From Bifiguratus adelaidae (Eukaryota; Mucoromycota; Endogonomycetes; Endogonales), in assembly GCA_002261195.1 (NCBI GenBank), contig MVBO01000081.1:1-64000 (forward strand): a DNA stretch of 64,000 nt, given 5' to 3'. The notes beneath the pieces are model-generated. The model had not been told where the DNA came from. It searched no databases and saw nothing but the letters and a program-made list of their open reading frames with translations. The position numbers and the translations under genes are program-made. Below, in pieces: positions 10,116 to 22,931 of this stretch (position 1 is its first letter; each line of letters starts with the position of its first letter).

Positions 10116-13100
10116 TCCGAACATACTCTGAAACCGGACTGAGACAACATTGCAGTCAATTGTTGATAGAATTGGCTGGGAGCCATACCTTAATAGGCAT
10201 AGGGTAACATTAACTTAGATGATACTGAGTTCAACTCAGAATGAACTCAGCTGTAGAACAGATGCGGGTCACTCAAGGTGTATAGAACGTAGAGCTTTAT
10301 GTATATACACAAAACAATGTACAAAGGAATATATAATCTAGTCTCAAGGAACTATCACTCACCTTGCCTAAGTAACACGAATTTAAGCGTGCGGCTAGGA
10401 CATGACAGGAGTTGCCAGGCGTTGTGGACCAAGGCCGGGAGGACCAGCAGGTTAGGATAAAACCGAAGAGTAGACTAGAATGGTTAGCTTTGTTGATAAC
10501 AGACGAGAAATACACTTTCTAGAGTACCAAGTTTAATTACATGCGCAACCAGTAAAACAGTCAAGACATCCGCCGAAAGATGATTGAGGCAAGAGATGAG
10601 AAACCGGATGACTTGCTGGTATTGATAGGAATTGCGTGTGGGGGTTGATAGGTGTTTGGGGTGTTGCGGTTGACATAAAGTCGAACAAGTGTGTTTGAGA
10701 CAGGGCTCAATTGTCGGAATGGCAAAGAGATAAACTTCAATTTCGGAGCGCTCAACAAGGTGTGTTCGATATAGTAGGTTATATGAACATATAGCTGAGC
10801 TGTAGAGTTGTATGGTTGTCGGGAGTTGATCGTGTGAAGTTGAGCGAGAACAATGCACGCCAAACTTGGCAGTTCGATATTCTAGCTTGTGATATTATGG
10901 ACTTGCGTTTTATGGCAAGGAAGCATTCAACGTGAAGGCTTCGTAGATAAGCCTATATTGGTTGCTCTTGTATAAAAGAATGTGCAATACAGCGATTACT
11001 TTGTGACTAAAGTGCCCTTTATTTTATATGAAGTACACTACGTGACATAAGCTACAGTTTGAGCGCAATATGAGAACATGAAAGATAAGTATTAGGAAGG
11101 GCAGTCATTGAAAAGAACATAGTAGAAAGCCCAATGCGATACAAAGAGAGATGACAATGGCATATAATTACATCTGTATGATCCGTTATGAGATAGGCGG
11201 ATGCATTAGGACATCTAGTACTAAAGTAGCCTGACATAGAACAATAACAAGGCAGATCGAGACATAACATTACGTACCTACAGGCCCATTGCAGATGATT
11301 ATAGACAATGTCATCATATACATATAGAATATTACCTGCATGCTGAGTGGATATTCAAGCCTCGCTGATCCCATTTTGCGCTATTCTACAACACCAAGAC
11401 GTACAATTACATCTAATAAGAATAATGTATGGGGATACAGAAAATGCACTAGAACATCTAATCAGACGAAAATATGACAGAGAACATTTTATCAGCTATA
11501 TCGGCACACATCATTAGATCCTTCCAACGCCGCGAAAATGAAGCCTGGAGATTATTGAGCATGCTGAATCTAGCGTCAATATCTCAGTATTTTCTTTTGT
11601 CCGTTCTATAACATAAGGCTACGTCTACAACAGTGCAAGCATTTGCTCCACAGTCTTGTTTGCTCAAGTAAAGTATCTGACCTTTCTCCGTTCAATCCGA
11701 CAAGATGCCGTATCCGACAGTAGGAGGTGGCGGAAATTTACTATGTATTTCGGAAGTACCCGGTATCGGAAGGCACCAAGTGGCAATCCATATATATATG
11801 TGGACTGACGAAGAGAAACAATAGGCTCTTTCATTATTGCGTTGACGAGCGGAACAAAGTATCTGCATCGATTGAGATGCCAGCTTTAGCACACTACAGT
11901 AGGACAAAGGTCATTGTCTTGGCTCCCATGTAACGCAATGTCTCATAGAAAGAGTCATACGAAATAAAGTCCCTTCAATACTTTTTCAATGGTGCTTATT
12001 ACATTCTGAACTACTTGAGCTACAAACTGATTATATGACGAACAGTGTGGAAGCATAAGCGATACATGCTGGAAAGAAGACTCCCTGAATGTAACATGGT
12101 AGGAAGAAAATTTCAAATATACCGATGTTACGTGCCATCTGGCACATACTCCATGTATATAATCCTTATGACACCGAAGACGCATCATAATACGCGACCT
12201 TTTTTGGCACAGCACAATTATAAAGGATTCTGTGTTGAGAACGTACAATTATTGCATGTACGCTTAGAACGTACTCCGGAGGACTATAGCCTGTTGCATC
12301 ATGTGCATAGAAGACCTTTGTGCATTACTGTCCAGAGGTACCAATATCGCTTTGTTTCTACTTTGCCTATTCTGATCTCGTAATGCTTTCCGAGATGTTT
12401 ACTTTAGTTACTGGCTTTACAACAATATCACTACTTCTTCACATTTGGCAATGTACCCGCGCACTAGATATTGCTAAGTAGAGTCTGGCGCTGGATTTGA
12501 ACTGCGCTTGTCCTATATCAACTCAACCAGAATTATATATTTCAACCGCAACTCGAAGTACATTGAAAGCATTCCCTATGGTGGCCGTAAGCCCCTAACG
12601 CGCGTAAATATAATAGGAATAACTGATGACCAAGAAATGTTGCCTATTGATAGAAGTCTATGTCAACTTAACCCATGTCACCTGCACTGGAATGTCTTCC
12701 CGTTTGCCCCATCTGAGAAACCCCTGCATTAGCACGTTTGACGCCGTTATACACCTAAAATGAACTTTAATAAGCTTAGCAAGTATACAGGAACTTCCAT
12801 AGAACAATCAGAAAAGTTGTTGACGCTGAGGCTGTATTTTAACGATCCTGTTGATGAGACGTTCATTCACTTCACGATTCTCAACATAACCGAGCATTCA
12901 ACTCCTCTTCTAGCTTTTTTGGACATTGAGTGCAACGATTGAGCTTGTTGCGAGTCGATGTGTTCATTGCTTTGGAATTAGATAGCTCAAGAGTGTATAT
13001 GTATCTAAATAGCCGGATATGCCTTTCTGAAATTAGTGGTAGCTGGTAATGTCACCTACAAATGCATTGCCTCAAAGCATGCATGATCTCGTTCGTCTTT

Positions 13101-13487
13101 TTGAAAGGCTGCTCGAGCCCAGAAGCAGCACAGACGTCTTATATTTGCCGCTCATTTAAGTTTTTAGTGCAGCATTAATAGAAGGGATAAGGGCATAATG
13201 CATCGGATAGCTTCGTTTGCCATGACGAGCTTTTCAATATGATCTTTCACTCTCAGATACGCCCGGTTAGTAACATCATGTCATTGCCTCTAGTAAAGGG
13301 CCATAGCGCGGGTGTACTACGAATATCCCACTCAGCGCGACAGACAAATCACAGGAGAGCCGTCCACGCCCGCGCTTTTGGCTTAATAAGCAAACCCTAA
13401 CCCATCGCGTTCCAAGGCGTTGGATTCACACCTAGGGAAACTGTGTGGTGGAAACGTTGCGGAAGCCTACCGTGGATGTCTTCGGGG
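10116..13487. other. Gene-free interval without the heptamer
   Basis: About 3.4 kb of AT-rich DNA in which I see no convincing gene on either strand. Frames of up to 124 codons (for example 10484-10858 minus, 12045-12383 plus) have no recognisable domain, splice context or composition like the genes to the right. It holds one diverged direct duplication (11161-11243 and 11399-11485) and TATA-like text near 10972. It may be decayed transposon DNA; nothing more can be supported. Confidence 0.6.
11161..11485. repeat. Diverged direct duplication of about 85 bp
   Basis: Two blocks, 11161-11243 and 11399-11485, share AATTACATCT, ATGCA(T/C)TAG(G/A)ACATCTA and TGACA(T/G)AGAACA in the same order and spacing, with only small gaps. 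The spacing between copies is about 238 bases. They do not code for anything recognisable. They may be remnants of repeat ends or an old local duplication. Confidence 0.5.
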
Positions 13488-16233
13488 ATGCAAAGTGAGG
13501 TCAAGTCAGAGGACAAAGGTGTATCTTCTTCCTCGAAGAGAGTGCGCATGACCATGGCTTGCGAGCGTTGCAGGTGCGTTAATGGAGACTCTGGCCGCTT
13601 TAACTTACATTTGACCACGCCCGTTGCATCTGCAGGTCAAAAAAAGGTATGTTCCGTTATATTGAGTCATGAGACCTAACATTCTATCTCGACAATGCTT
13701 TCTTCGCGTAGTCAAGTGCGATTTTGTAAGTTCAAAGTTCTCCCGACAACTTTTCCCTGCCGAGCAATAGCTGACATCTATTTAGATACATCCTAGGTGT
13801 AGCAGGTGTACGACAGCGCATTCGGAGTGTCAATATGCCGGAGGACCCTCACAAGTCGATTTATTCACCTTTGTACATCTGAACGACGCGGTCAACGCTC
13901 TCAGAGATAGGCTGGAAAGTGTGGAAACGTCACTCAGCCAACAAGAAGGCATTCGCGGCAAAGGAGATTCCAGCAATCCGGTATCCAGGAACCCAAACCA
14001 AAGCGATAATGTACAAGTCACTCATAAAGATATCGCTGACGATACTGTTCCGCGCACAGTGTGCAGACGGACGCTACAATCAAATAGCGAATTATTTAAC
14101 ACATTTCCGGAAGCAAGGAAAGACTGGTCTCTGTCCTTGACTCCAAGGGGCATACGAATCGACACCGACATAATATCAATCGACGGATTGTACAACATAC
14201 TACTCTCTGGTACCTCTGTGGTACATGTGCAGCGACAGGTCAAATCTACAGATGGCTCATCGGAAATATCAAGTAAAACCAGTACCCCGCCAATCGGCGA
14301 TGGCATGACGTCCACGGATTCCACACCTATTCTTTCAGAATATATTGAAGATAACGCACTCGGTCAGTCCATCATATTACCTCGAAATTACCCCTTGTGG
14401 AGGCCACACCATATAACATTCCCAATTTATAATGTATGGGATCCTGTTGATGAAAGCAAGCCGCAGCCTGCGAAAAGGGAGGATGACAAGCAGAAGTCTG
14501 GATCGTTCGGGCTGTACGGTTCAAAGACGGCCCCCTCTTTGGATGTACTTTCACGCCCAATGCAAGATGGCATGATCTCTATGTACCTTGACTGCTTCAT
14601 TGCTTACTCGACACCTAGCAAGGATGATTTTCGCGAAGCTTACGCTAGTGGTGCTTTAGACCCACTTGTCTTAAATGCTGTCCTAGCCTGGACGGTTCGC
14701 CACGCCGCTGTACATCACAACATGTTCCACGAAGTAGATCCGATCAGACTTGGCGATCATTTCTTTGCGCAAGCGAATGCTTTGCTCAAGGAACGTTTTC
14801 TTACATCAAATTTCGATACGGCGCTTGCATTGATGATGATGTACATGTATCAATTCGGTCGACCAACGACACCGGAGAACAAAGAAGCCACCATTTCGCA
14901 GGCGTATCTTTACCTTGGAATGTGCAACCGCATGATACTAGATTTGAAATTGCACATGTGCCAAACGACGTTGACACCCGTGCAACAACAGAGCAACAAA
15001 CGACTCTTTTGGGCGGCATATTTCTTGGAATCCATAATCTCGCTTCACACGGAACGCCCGCCCTTAATCATTAACCGAGATCGAGTGGAAATTGATCACA
15101 TAACGCCATTGGAGCAGGAAGATGATGAAACGCGGTATAAAGTCGAATTTATGCGCCATCGCCAGATCGTGGCCGAGATATCTCTCTCGATCCTGAAACA
15201 CGCCGAATCCAAAGAACCGTTGCTGGGTAATTTATCAATGCTGGCTCAAAGGCTGCGTAACTGGCTAGCTTCACTTCCATCGTATTTCCACTACTCTCCA
15301 AAAGACAAATTAAGCAAATCGTATTTCCAATCGACATCCTTCCGTGAGCAAGCATGTCTCAAGCTCAACCTAGAATATCAGTTTCAACTTTTGCAACTTC
15401 ATCGCCCTTTCATCACTCCTCCTGACGGATCCCCTAGCACAGTGGGATTACTTTCCAAGCGGAGCTGTCGGACTGCGTCGCTTGCCATGGTAGAACTCCT
15501 CGAATGCTATCTGGAGTTACAGCAAACCTGGTGTCACTTTACGCTCGAGGCAATAGCGGCAGGGAGTGAATATCTTCAGTTTGAAATTGGGCACCCACAG
15601 ACGCGAGAAGCTCTATCAAATGAAGAATGTGAAACCATTACAGATGCCTTGCGACGTATCATGCAATGCATGAAGAGGTCTCCTATCAGAAGTTCAAGAG
15701 CGGTTACCGAGATTATTAGCAGCATCAAGGCGACCTTAAATTCAGCTCATCGTGGTAGCAAGCGCAAATCCTTAGCATCCACAGACGACCTAAACAGCGC
15801 TCGTACATACTCTACAGCCCAATCACCTCATACGATCGACAGCCGGCAGCAAAATCACCCATTAACTCGTTCCGATATCGCTGTATCTCAGACATCGTCC
15901 GAGTCATCCACGTTCCATCATTACGCACATATACCGCTTCCAGTGACAACTCACGAAAGCCATCCGATTTCCACGCCTTTTCAGGATCCAAACATTACTG
16001 AAGAACCCGACAATTCTGAAAGCTATCCGTCACCTAACAAGCTCTCGCCGTTCATCCAGTATACCGACTTCATGTACACTACTCATTTGATGGATGGGTC
16101 AAATGATTTGATGCGCCATTTTCCCTCAGAGCTCCCTATGCAACAAGTATCAATGCCTAACTCTCTAACCGATCCCAATGGAGTGTTCTATCCTCCGTGG
16201 AGTAGTATGTACCTTGGATATCCCAATGATTAA
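13488..16233 (+). CDS. Zn2Cys6 fungal-specific transcription factor
   Basis: Four exons: 13488-13573, 13636-13646, 13712-13725, 13786-16233, giving 852 residues. Once spliced, residues 25-52 form the binuclear zinc cluster CX2CX6CX6CX2CX6C (ACERCRSKKVKCDF then HPRCSRC), followed by a short linker and a heptad-like dimerisation stretch (LNDAVNALRDRLESVE). A fungal_trans middle homology region spans roughly residues 290-600; the tail is Ser/Pro/His-rich, like an activation region. It is inferred to be a nuclear DNA-binding regulator; target genes cannot be read. The cluster is split over four exons, two of only 11 and 14 nt. An in-frame upstream ATG at 13443 is possible. The stop lies 61 nt before the eIF4G start. 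Confidence 0.9.
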
Positions 16234-16294
16234 AATTGATCAAGTCCCCTTTTACTCTCGCCACTTGAGGGTATGCATATTGAGGTGTAAAGTT

Positions 16295-19200
16295 ATGAAC
16301 AGAACGCCTACGAGTAATACACCAAACACTGATTCACCACAGCAGAGCGCTCTCAACACGTCTAAAGCTAGAACGTCGTCGGCATCGTCTCCTGCTTCCC
16401 AATCTAACACCTCGTCACCCAGGCCCATTTCCTTCGCCCAAGCAGCGGCAGTCAAAAAGCAACAAGCAGCGCTTGCTCGTTCAGGCAGTACTACGCCAAA
16501 TGGTACTTCACCGGTAAGCAAAGCGACGTTACCATCACCGGTGTCATCCCCGAATTCCCACCACGAAGATTCCCCTCTGTCAGTGACGCTTGATGGTACC
16601 AAAAGCAATGGTGCAACGTTGCCTATAGTACCTCTTCCGGCATCCGCAGTAGATTCCAAAAGCGTTATCCCGGCCTTGGATGGCCCTTCGGCCTTCTCAG
16701 TGTCACCTAAATCTGGTTCTCCTCGACACGGCAGTTCGAACGTTAAAGGCAATGCTTCTGTAAGCGCAGTAGCATCCTCACCGGTGCAACTGCCAGGGAC
16801 GCCATCACGTCTAAGCTCACAACCCATACTCTTTGGCACCGTCATGCAAGGCATGTCAGGCGAAGTATCTATTGGCAGCGAGCAAATACAGAATGATACC
16901 GAAGTATCCCACTCTAAAGAGGCCGAGTCCAAAAGTGGCCATTCGACGCCTGCAGCCGCGTCCGTGGCAGGGAACGGTTCCGCTAGGCGGCCTATGATGG
17001 TTGCTGGGGGCCCCTCGGAAGTCAGGTTTGGGACTTTTGGCACTGCAGATGGAATGACTGCTGGAGGGTCTCCATCCAATACAAGTGCGACTCAGCTGGG
17101 CGGCAATCCCTCGAAAGCAGCCAACGCGAAACCAATAGCGGTTGCAAAAGGCCGCCGGGATTCTATTCATTCACAATCGACCTATATATCCTCTCCCGCC
17201 TCGCAACATCAAGCCATTATACCACCTTCCATGTCACCGAACCCGAACGCGCACATATCCACTCCATTCACCGGCTCAAATCCGCAACACATGCCGCCTT
17301 CTCCTCACGGCCTCCCATACAGTCCTATACATCCCCAAGCTGTCATTGGCGCGGTTCCGAGTCCAAATCCGCCTTTACATCGTTCCCCGAACGTGGGTGC
17401 CAAACCTGGAGGCAATGTTCCCTCCTCCACAATACCCGGAGGTATGTTTCGGTGCGGTTAGAGTGTCTGATTCGCCTACGTGCTTTGTTACCTTGCTAAC
17501 ATATTGAAAGGTACCGGCCAGGGAAACATCAGTGCTCATCCTGGTCACGGTCTGCAACACAAAAAGAGCATGACTAATCAAAGCCCTCGAATGCCAAATA
17601 TACCAGGCGGTTCGCCGATGGGTTTAATGCCAGGAATGGATGTCAATGGTGGACATGGAGTCAACGTGAATCATGGTTGGAATCCCAACATGGCTTCGCC
17701 TCACCTGATGGGCTATATGCATGGTTATGATGCGAATGCAGCAGCAGCTGCTGCTGCTGCTGCCCAATTCTACAGCGGTGCACCTCCACAACCTCACATG
17801 TTCATGAATGCTCCTCAGCAATACTCACCTCAGCTTGTAGCAAGAGGTCCATTATCATCTCAGGCTCCACATCCGCATCCGGTTTCGGGACAGGTATCTA
17901 ATCCACTTTCAATGTCACGTATGAGCATCGCTACCCCTCAGCACGCGCACTATCAACAGAATGCTGCCGTCATAGCACCTACTGCCGCTCCCTTTGTTTC
18001 GCAGCCTAAAGTCAGCCGCGCAATCAAAATTATTAATCCGAATACTCTGACAGAGGTGAAGGCAGAATCTTCCACGGCTACGCCAAATAGACCGACCCCA
18101 GCTGCTCCTTCCAAAAGCTCCTCGGTAGTAGTGAAGCCAAATCTCGCTCAGTCAGATGTTACAGCGATCGCGAGCGATCCAGCCTCATCTCCAAAACCTC
18201 CAACAACCCAGGCGTTTCATCAATTCCGATCACCTGTCAACGCTCCCGTTATCGTCGGTGGGTCGATTATCACACCTCCAGGTTCACGTGCCATCAAAAT
18301 CGTTAATCCAGCAACCCGAGAAAAGGAAGAACAGGAAAAGAAAGAGGGGCAGGAGCAAGAGAAGAGGGAGAAAGAAGAGCAGGAAAGAAAGGATCGTGAA
18401 GCACGCGAGCCGCGACTTGCAGACGAAAATGCCTTACACGAGAAAAAGGAGAAAGTTGTCACTGTGGTAGAGAAGCAGGACGACAATGACCTTCAACACG
18501 AGACTAGAGAGGCGGCTGATTCGACAGTACCGGGAGCACAAGCGCACCAGCTTAAAGGCGACAGTGAAAACAAGCAACAGGTGGAAGATGCCAGTGGTGA
18601 GCAAAGCGAGCTAGCTGACGACAATCAAGCGGAGAGGAAGAGTCAAGATGAAGTTTATCCTACAGAACAGATAAGGGAATCGCCAATGTCAGAAGTCCGC
18701 ACTGGATCAGAAGACAAGACGAGCGACTCCAAAGTATCTGAATCCGATGAAACGAACAAGGATGCCATTGAAAGCTCCCTCCCGGAAGAAAGCAGCGTGC
18801 ATCAAGTCGAAGCTGGATTCCCTGCCGTTGAAGACATTGCCGCTACAGCTGCGGTCATAGAAAATGCACGTGAGGAGGCGAACAATGAACATGCAAGGGC
18901 GATGGAAAAGGCCACAGCGGCGCATTCTGATGCTGTTCAAGAGCCAGCCTCGAAGCCCGAGAAGTTGGATCTTGCAAAAATATCGGGTGGCTCCCTAGCC
19001 GATACTGCCACCCCTGCGATCTCAGTGCTACAGTCACCCAACGTCTCCCGACGGAACATCGACGATCTTTCGACTGTGTCGTACCCGGCTGGTATCAAGA
19101 CTCCAGCCCCGGAAAATCCAGAGACTGGAAAATTCAAGTACGATCGTGCATTCTTGATGCAATTCATGGAGATCTGTCTTGACAAGCCAGATGCTCTACC

Positions 19201-21885
19201 GCCGCTCGACGAAGTTGGCATGCTAGATGGCACGAATCCCGACAAGCGTCCGGGGCTAGTGCGGAAAGGAACCTCTTCTCGGGGCGGACCACGGACACCT
19301 ATATCGGGTCCAGGCAGCCCAATGGACTCAATGGGCGCTTTCAAGCATATACCGAGGACGAGCGAAGAGCGTTTTGCTGCTTCCATGCATAACATGGGCA
19401 ACATGGGCAAGTTCGCCGGTGGGAAAGCTTTAGGTAACCGAGGTGCTGCTGGGGGTGTCATGGGGGGAGTACCTGGCCAAAGAGAAGGAAGTGGCAGATC
19501 CAAAAGCGGTCGTGGTGGTGGTAAGCGGCAAGGAGGTCGAGATTTACCACCTAGTCAAGGTGGTCCAACCATTCCACTCGACCAAGTGGCTCCGTTGGAG
19601 TTCTCAGAAAATCGTTGGACGCCTGCCTCAATTAACGCCGCAGCCCAGCAGATTTCAAAAGATGGCCCTCTTCCAATGGAGATCGTAGTGCGAAAAGTCA
19701 AAGCCTTGCTGAATAAGCTTACGCTGGAGAAATTTGAAAGGATATCAGATCAAATTTTGGAGTATGCTAATCAGAGTGTCAACGAAACCGACGGTCGTAC
19801 TCTGAAAATTGTGATTCAGCTCACCTTCGAAAAAGCTACGGATGAACCTAATTTTGAGTTCATGTACGCTCGTCTTTGTCGCAAGCTTCTTGACAAAGTC
19901 AGCGCGGATATTCGAGATGAAAGTGTGAAGGATCCGAAGGGCAATGGCATCACTGGGGGCAATCTGTTCCGAAAATACCTCTTGAATCGCTGTCAAGAAG
20001 ATTTCGAAAGAGGTTGGAAAGTGGACTTGCCGGAAATTGACCAGGCAGCAGCCGACACGGATCCATTGTTGACGGAAGAATACTACATTGCGCAAAAGGC
20101 CAAAAGACGCGGCTTGGGTCTGGTCAGATTCATCGGCGAACTCTTCAAGTTACAAATGCTTACTGTCAGGATCATGCATGACTGCATCCAGAAGCTGCTT
20201 AGCAACGTCACTGATCCAGGAGAAGAAGAGGTTGAAAGTCTTTGCAAATTTATGACCACAGTGGGCAAAGATTTGGACAAAGACAATGGTGCAAGGTACA
20301 TGAACGCATATTTCGAACTTATGGGTAAACTGTCGAAGAATGAGAAATTGTCGAGTAGGATACGGTTTATGCTGCTGGTATGTATTATCCTATCAACGTC
20401 TTGTATTGTGGTTTCAGTCTCTGACGTATTACTCATTTCTTTCAGGATGTCATCGAACTCCGCAATGTCTGCAAGTGGATGCCACGGAGGGATGCTGCTG
20501 GTCCGAAAACGCTTCAGCAAATTCATGAAGATGTGAGTGACGCAAACATTGGTTTCTGTCTTCTGACAACGTTTTATGATCAGGCAGCGAAGGCCAAAGA
20601 GGAGGAGAGTTATCTTAAATCTCGTTCTTCGAGTTCTGGTGGACGCTTACCTGGAATGGCTCAGCAACTCTTGCGGGAGAATTCAAGCAGAGGCAGAGAC
20701 AGAAGTGGTCCAAATACTCCCACTGGAAATGCGCCTGATGGGTGGAACACTGTCGGCAATGTACCGCAAACAAGCCGTAAAGTTGGCGATTTGACCAACT
20801 TCGGAAAAGTGGACAGGACGAAGGGCATGAGGCCATCACTAGGGCCTTCCAGTAGTGTATTCTCCTCATTGTCTGGTGGAAAAGGATGGACGAAACAATC
20901 AGACGCGTCTCCAAACAGGAAAGACGATAAGGCGTCGGTACCCATGACACCGACATCATCATCAATCGGTACCGCCAACATGTTTAGTGCTCTTGGAGGC
21001 GAGCATCATGGAGAGGATGCTGAGTCCAAGGAAAGGCCGAAACTAAAACTACTGCCCAAAGGCACCAGTCTGAATGCGCTTGAATTACCGGCTGAATCGC
21101 CTTCAAGTGACGGACCTTCTTCACAACAGCCAATTGACAAGCCTATAGACGCGGAAAAGATGATCAAGAGTATGCTGGAGGAGTTCTGGGCTGTACGCGA
21201 CATACAGGTGTGCTTAACCTCCTGACTATTACAAAAGATCTGAACGCATCTTTCCTTAGGAATTGGAATATTGTGTGAAGAATCTGGGCGGCAAAGAAGA
21301 TAATTTGACAAACTTCGTCGTTACTAGCTCGTCGCAAGCGATCGAGCGCAAGCTAGATGAAGTCTTGATCTTGGCTAAGGCATTCAGTCATCTGGTCGCC
21401 GAAGACGTCTTGCGAAAGTCCATTCTGCTGAAAGGATTCTCTGAATTCCTACAGCTTGTAGACGACATATCGATAGATGTACCCAATGCGTGTCAATTCA
21501 CGGGGCGGCTTTTCAAGGATTCCGGTCTGGACATGAAGGAGCTCTTCGAAGTCGAACAAGATCTCATCGAGCAACGCAGTGATTTGGTACCTCCTGCTGC
21601 GAAAATCACCGCTGCATACTTGAGAGCTTACGCAGACTCAGAGGTAAGAAAACTGTCGGAAGTAATTGATGCTCATGAAATAGCAGGGCGATGAGAGTAT
21701 GGCTGCAAAATTCAGAGAAGTTAACTTTGACATCAAAACGTTCTTTAAGGAGGATAGACGATCGAGCGATGCAATCAATCAGTTTTTGCGGAAAGAGGTG
21801 ATTGCAAGCCGTTTTACCTGCAATGCAAAGTTTGCTGACGCATTTTGCCTGCTTACAGAAACTGGAACAACTGATTGTGTCGTAA
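16295..21885 (+). CDS. Translation initiation factor eIF4G
   Basis: Seven exons: 16295-17441, 17511-20377, 20446-20532, 20584-21207, 21260-21643, 21687-21797, 21859-21885; 1748 residues. The N-terminal half is low-complexity (Ser/Pro, an Ala run at about 17735-17763) and holds two copies of a SRAIKI(I/V)NP box, similar to the I-x-I-x-D/N-P box near the PABP-binding part of other eIF4Gs, and a Glu/Lys-rich segment. An eIF4E-binding motif YDRAFLM lies near residue 926. The MIF4G domain (eIF4A binding) covers about 1080-1330, followed by an Arg/Ser/Gly linker and an MA3 domain about 1560-1700. It scaffolds the cap-binding complex in the cytoplasm. The ATG is only 61 nt after the previous stop, so its promoter or leader must overlap that gene. 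Confidence 0.95.
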
Positions 21886-22154
21886 TCTACTCTCCTTTTC
21901 ACATCATCACACACATCTCCATCGCCTTTCCTGCTGACTCCTCTTTCATGCTCCTGTATCGATCCCATCATGCAACGCACATTTACAATATAATACCTGA
22001 TCATTCAACATTCACATTTTCGCATTGTCTTATCCTTGAGGAGTCCTCATTGGCTGAGACTATGAACGCATGATCTCACGCTACCTGACAGTGACCTCAC
22101 GTGTTGCACAGCTCGAAGGGTCTGCCGAAAATTGCGTTTCTGTCTTTTAGACGC

Positions 22155-22792
22155 ATGGCGCAAGGTTCCGAAGACCCAATGTCTTTCCAACCGGGACCTG
22201 ACTTTTGGTCCGCATTATATAATGCCATCAAAGCAAATAAGCCTTCGGAAGAGCCTACAGAGCAGAATCCACTTGAAAACTTTGACAGATTTACTTCGAG
22301 AAGACAAAGGAGAAAGAACAGACGCGAGAGAAGTGCAAATGAACGGCGTACACAGAAAAGTCAAAACAATCAGCGTTCCCAAAATGCTCGATTGCTGGAT
22401 CAGCCGCCAAGAGAACCATATTGGGAGAAGGAGCCGATCGAGTGGACTGAAAAAGATGTCTCGGACTGGACCGAGGATTTGAACTTACCCAAGGGCGCGA
22501 AAGACTTTGCTAGAAAGGCGTTTCAATGTAGGTTGACAATACTAAAAGTCGGAGTATAACTATGACTGACAAGTCAATAGTGCACCGAATCAGTGGAGAC
22601 ATTTTAGTCAGTCTCCATGAGCATCATCTCCATGAAATGTGCTTTCAAGTCGTCGGCATTCGACTGACGATTTTGAACGCTATCAAAGATTTGAGAAAGG
22701 AGAGCCATGATCCGGACTATGTGGATTGGGACGAAGACTACGACATTGACGAAGACGATATCGATGTCGATGAAGAACTCTTTGAGGATTAG
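22155..22792 (+). CDS. Small SAM-domain protein
   Basis: Two exons, 22155-22527 and 22581-22792, giving 194 residues. The N-terminus is followed by a very basic stretch (RRQRRKNRRERS, about residues 50-62). A SAM-like helical domain begins at WTEKDVSDWTEDL and continues through ISGDILVSLHEHHLHEM and IRLTILNAIKDL. The last 25 residues are strongly acidic (Asp/Glu). SAM domains mediate protein-protein contacts and the basic stretch could bind RNA or a membrane; the actual role is unknown. It lies convergent with the ALY-type export factor, 139 nt between stops. Confidence 0.75.
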
Positions 22793-22931
22793 TACAAGCG
22801 AACAGGGCAGTATGGACACAATCGGACAATTTTATATCACCCATGCAAAAGAGCAGTGCTTGCATACTATTATCACACATGCATGGCTATACAAAAGAAC
22901 ATAAAAGAATAAATTGCAGAATATAGCGACA

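Noticed and set aside
10484-10863. Overlapping frames of 100-124 codons on the minus strand
   Set aside because: Two frames overlap over the same DNA, neither shows a motif or splice pattern, and the region is AT-rich and gene-free.
12484-12540. tRNA-like text on the minus strand (A-box-like TGGTTGAGTTG and B-box-like GTTCAAATCC)
   Set aside because: The two boxes are too close (about 15 bases) for a tRNA, and neither the T stem nor the acceptor stem pairs. At best a tRNA-derived scrap.
16252-17079. Long open frame (275 codons) antisense to eIF4G exon 1
   Set aside because: It mirrors a Ser/Pro/Ala-rich low-complexity coding exon, which commonly leaves the opposite strand open; no domain or promoter of its own.
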